Assembly: GCA_017853235.1 (NCBI GenBank)
Contig: JAFMJX010000088.1
Coordinates: 1-7,297, forward strand
DNA from: Chitinophagaceae bacterium
Lineage (GTDB): Bacteria > Bacteroidota > Bacteroidia > Chitinophagales > Chitinophagaceae
Length of the DNA stretch: 7,297 bases
Direction of reading: 5' to 3'
In this document: positions 5,310 through 7,297 of the stretch, one piece after another
Position numbering within the stretch: the first letter of the stretch is position 1
Layout: each line of letters begins with the position of its first letter
The notes under the pieces: model-generated
Seen by the model: the letters and a program-made list of their open reading frames with translations, nothing else
Told to the model about the DNA's origin: nothing
The model's database searches: none
Program-made: the position numbers and the translations under genes

Positions 5310-7297
5310 ATGAACAGTTTATTGTTTTATGCCGTACCGGCGATGGGTATTGTAGGTTTATTATATACTCTATTGAAATTCAATTGGGTAGCTAACCAAC
5401 CTGCAGGTGGAGATCGTATGAAAGAGATCAGCAATTTCATTGCTGAAGGTGCTATGGCATTCTTAAAAGCAGAATGGAAAATACTAGGTTATTTTGTGGT
5501 GATTGTGGGATTATTATTAGGCTTTATGGCTTCTAAAAATAGTACGAGTCATTGGAGTATCTCTATCGCTTTTGTGATTGGGGCTGTATTTAGTGCGACT
5601 GCTGGATATATTGGAATGAAAGTGGCTACTAAAGCAAACGTTCGTACAGCAGAAGCTGCTAAAACAAGTTTAGCAAAAGCTTTAAAAGTTTCCTTTACTG
5701 GTGGATCTGTAATGGGTTTAGGCGTATCTGGTTTAGCAGTATTAGGTTTAGGTGGTTTGTTTTTAATTATCAAACATTTCTTCTCTCCAGATGGTGATGC
5801 AGAAGGTATGTTGCGTACCATAGAAATATTAACTGGTTTTTCTTTAGGTGCTGAATCCATAGCTCTTTTTGCTCGTGTAGGTGGTGGTATTTACACCAAG
5901 GCTGCCGACGTAGGTGCCGATTTAGTGGGTAAAGTAGAAGCTGGAATTCCTGAAGACGATCCCCGTAATCCGGCAACGATTGCAGATAACGTGGGTGATA
6001 ATGTGGGTGATGTTGCTGGTATGGGAGCAGATTTATTTGGCTCTTATGTTGCTACAGTTCTAGCCACTATGGTTTTAGGTCAAGAAGTGACTGGCCCTAA
6101 TGGTGCAAAATTAGTAGATGCTTTTGGAGGTTTATCACCCATCCTTTTACCTATGTTAATAGCAGGTATTGGTATATTATTATCTATCGTAGGAACTTTA
6201 TTTGTAAGAATTAGTGAAACAGCTGGACTCAATACAGCTACTGTTCAAAAAGCATTGAACATGGGAAACTATGGTTCTATGATTTTAACAGCAATAGCTT
6301 GTTATTTTTTAGTGTCTTATGTATTACCTGAGACCATGACATTACGTGGTTTAGAATTTACAAGAAATGGAGTTATTGGCGCCATTGCTGTGGGATTGAT
6401 AGTGGGTACTTTAATGAGTATTATTACAGAGTTTTATACCGCTATGGGAAAGCGCCCAGTATTAAGCATTATTAAGCAATCAAGTACTGGGCATGCCACT
6501 AATATTATTGGTGGTTTGGCAATTGGAATGGAATCTACATTCTACCCTATTTTAGTTTTAGCTGCTGGAATTTACGGTTCATTTGCTTGTGCAGGTTTAT
6601 ATGGTGTTGCTATTGCTGCTGCAGGTATGATGGCTACTACAGCTATGCAATTAGCCATTGATGCTTTTGGACCTATTGCCGATAATGCTGGCGGTATTGC
6701 TGAAATGAGTGAATTACCTGCTGAAGTTCGTGAGAAAACCGATATTCTTGATGCCGTAGGTAATACTACAGCTGCAAGTGGTAAAGGATTTGCTATAGCA
6801 TCTGCTGCGTTAACTTCATTAGCCTTATTTGCGGCTTTTGTTGGTGTAGCAATGCCTCATAATCAACACATAGATATTTATAAAGCGGATGTATTAGCTG
6901 CATTATTTGTGGGTGGTATGATCCCTTATATTTTTTCTTCATTAGCTATTCGTGCGGTGGGTGAAGCTGCAATGGCAATGGTGGAAGAAGTACGTCGTCA
7001 GTTTCGTTCAATTCCTGGAATCATGGAAGGTACTGGTAAACCAGAATATGATAAATGTGTTGCGATTAGTACAGAAGCCTCTTTGAAAAAAATGATGTTA
7101 CCTGGAGCCATTACAATTATCTCTCCTATTTTAATTGGATTTACTTTAGGTCCAGAAGCATTGGGTGGTTTTTTAGCAGGAGCTACTGTGAGTGGTGTGT
7201 TAATGGGTATTTTCCAAAATAATTCAGGTGGTGCTTGGGACAATGCAAAAAAATCTTTTGAAAAAGGAGTTGAAATTAATGGGGAGATGTTCTATAA
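5310..7297 (+). CDS. hppA: K+-dependent membrane-bound ion-pumping pyrophosphatase, F. johnsoniae type, 3' end beyond window
   Basis: The protein couples hydrolysis of pyrophosphate to ion export across the inner membrane. 662 codons are open to the edge, ending in FEKGVEINGEMFY and an incomplete codon, so about 70-80 residues including the last helices are missing. The hydrophobic helices alternate with the conserved cytoplasmic PPi/Mg-binding motifs: YTKAADVGADLVGKVE (195-210), DNVGDNVGDVAGMGAD (226-241), DAFGPIADNAGGIAE (451-465) and NNSGGAWDNAKK (637-648). In GNTTAASGKG (484-493), A488 and G491 occupy the positions that are Lys and Thr in K+-independent enzymes, so K+ activation is expected. 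The ion-gate glutamate is absent from both helix-6 sites: G244 sits at the Na+-pump position and A248 at the plant H+-pump position. E182 in helix 5 (GAESIALFARVGG) replaces the usual Ser, a pattern I associate with the F. johnsoniae-type H+ pumps. H+ pumping is therefore likelier than Na+, but this is inferred. The start is the first ATG, with a promoter box 36 bases upstream. Confidence 0.5.
   Translation, partial: MNSLLFYAVPAMGIVGLLYTLLKFNWVANQPAGGDRMKEISNFIAEGAMAFLKAEWKILGYFVVIVGLLLGFMASKNSTSHWSISIAFVIGAVFSATAGYIGMKVATKANVRTAEAAKTSLAKALKVSFTGGSVMGLGVSGLAVLGLGGLFLIIKHFFSPDGDAEGMLRTIEILTGFSLGAESIALFARVGGGIYTKAADVGADLVGKVEAGIPEDDPRNPATIADNVGDNVGDVAGMGADLFGSYVATVLATMVLGQEVTGPNGAKLVDAFGGLSPILLPMLIAGIGILLSIVGTLFVRISETAGLNTATVQKALNMGNYGSMILTAIACYFLVSYVLPETMTLRGLEFTRNGVIGAIAVGLIVGTLMSIITEFYTAMGKRPVLSIIKQSSTGHATNIIGGLAIGMESTFYPILVLAAGIYGSFACAGLYGVAIAAAGMMATTAMQLAIDAFGPIADNAGGIAEMSELPAEVREKTDILDAVGNTTAASGKGFAIASAALTSLALFAAFVGVAMPHNQHIDIYKADVLAALFVGGMIPYIFSSLAIRAVGEAAMAMVEEVRRQFRSIPGIMEGTGKPEYDKCVAISTEASLKKMMLPGAITIISPILIGFTLGPEALGGFLAGATVSGVLMGIFQNNSGGAWDNAKKSFEKGVEINGEMFY
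6454..6492. repeat. 8-base inverted repeat with 23-base loop inside hppA
   Basis: GCCCAGTA at 6454-6461 and TACTGGGC at 6485-6492 are perfect reverse complements. The loop contains a direct repeat of ATTAAGCA (6460-6467 region and ten bases later). The stretch encodes a cytoplasmic segment around KRPVLSIIKQSSTGHA. It may form a hairpin in the mRNA, but chance is a good explanation. Confidence 0.5.

Noticed and set aside
5549..5976. Open frames on the minus strand of 103 and 68 residues opposite hppA
   Set aside because: They lie wholly inside the strongly conserved hppA coding sequence and have no recognisable domain. They are antisense shadows.
6454..6492. Inverted repeat in hppA as a regulatory hairpin
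   Set aside because: An 8-base stem with a 23-base loop inside a conserved coding region is readily explained by chance. It is listed as a repeat only.

Overview
The window is an ordinary-looking chromosomal segment of a low-GC member of the Bacteroidota, possibly near Chitinophagales/Sphingobacteriales or Flavobacteriia. The evidence is AT-rich codon use, protein sequences that resemble Bacteroidota homologues recalled from memory, exact matches to the Bacteroidota -7 promoter element TAnnTTTG ahead of two genes, and a membrane pyrophosphatase of the Flavobacterium johnsoniae kind. I see no mobile element, CRISPR array, tRNA or rRNA gene. The six genes are packed with gaps of about 10-110 bases.

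Left part (1-2674): a sugar-kinase-like gene resembling N-acetylhexosamine 1-kinase (minus strand, C-terminus cut by the window edge) is divergent from a two-gene unit. That unit encodes a Tat-exported glycosylasparaginase (N4-(beta-N-acetylglucosaminyl)-L-asparaginase) followed 9 bases later by a CutC-family TIM-barrel protein. The enzymes suggest a route for using N-linked glycan remnants: the asparaginase releases GlcNAc from Asn-GlcNAc and the kinase could phosphorylate the free amino sugar. Where CutC fits is unknown, and its place here invites the question of whether it really acts on copper.

Middle (2666-5228): serA, a D-3-phosphoglycerate dehydrogenase with a serine-binding ACT domain, runs convergently into cutC with a 9-base tail overlap. 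It has a perfect TAnnTTTG box so close to its ATG that the mRNA may be leaderless. Divergent from serA is a lipoprotein of the serine beta-lactamase/D-Ala-D-Ala carboxypeptidase (S12) family.

Right part (5229-7297): a short intergenic stretch with another TAnnTTTG box leads into hppA, a K+-dependent membrane pyrophosphatase that runs off the right edge. Its gate glutamate is missing from both classical helix-6 positions, and a glutamate appears instead in helix 5, the pattern of the F. johnsoniae-type proton pumps.

I do not see a clearly novel multi-gene system. The items most worth following are the NahK-like/glycosylasparaginase/CutC neighbourhood and the relocated glutamate in the pyrophosphatase.

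[Form note: the original answer gave no confidence values; the uniform 0.5 in features is a placeholder required by the schema, not an estimate.]
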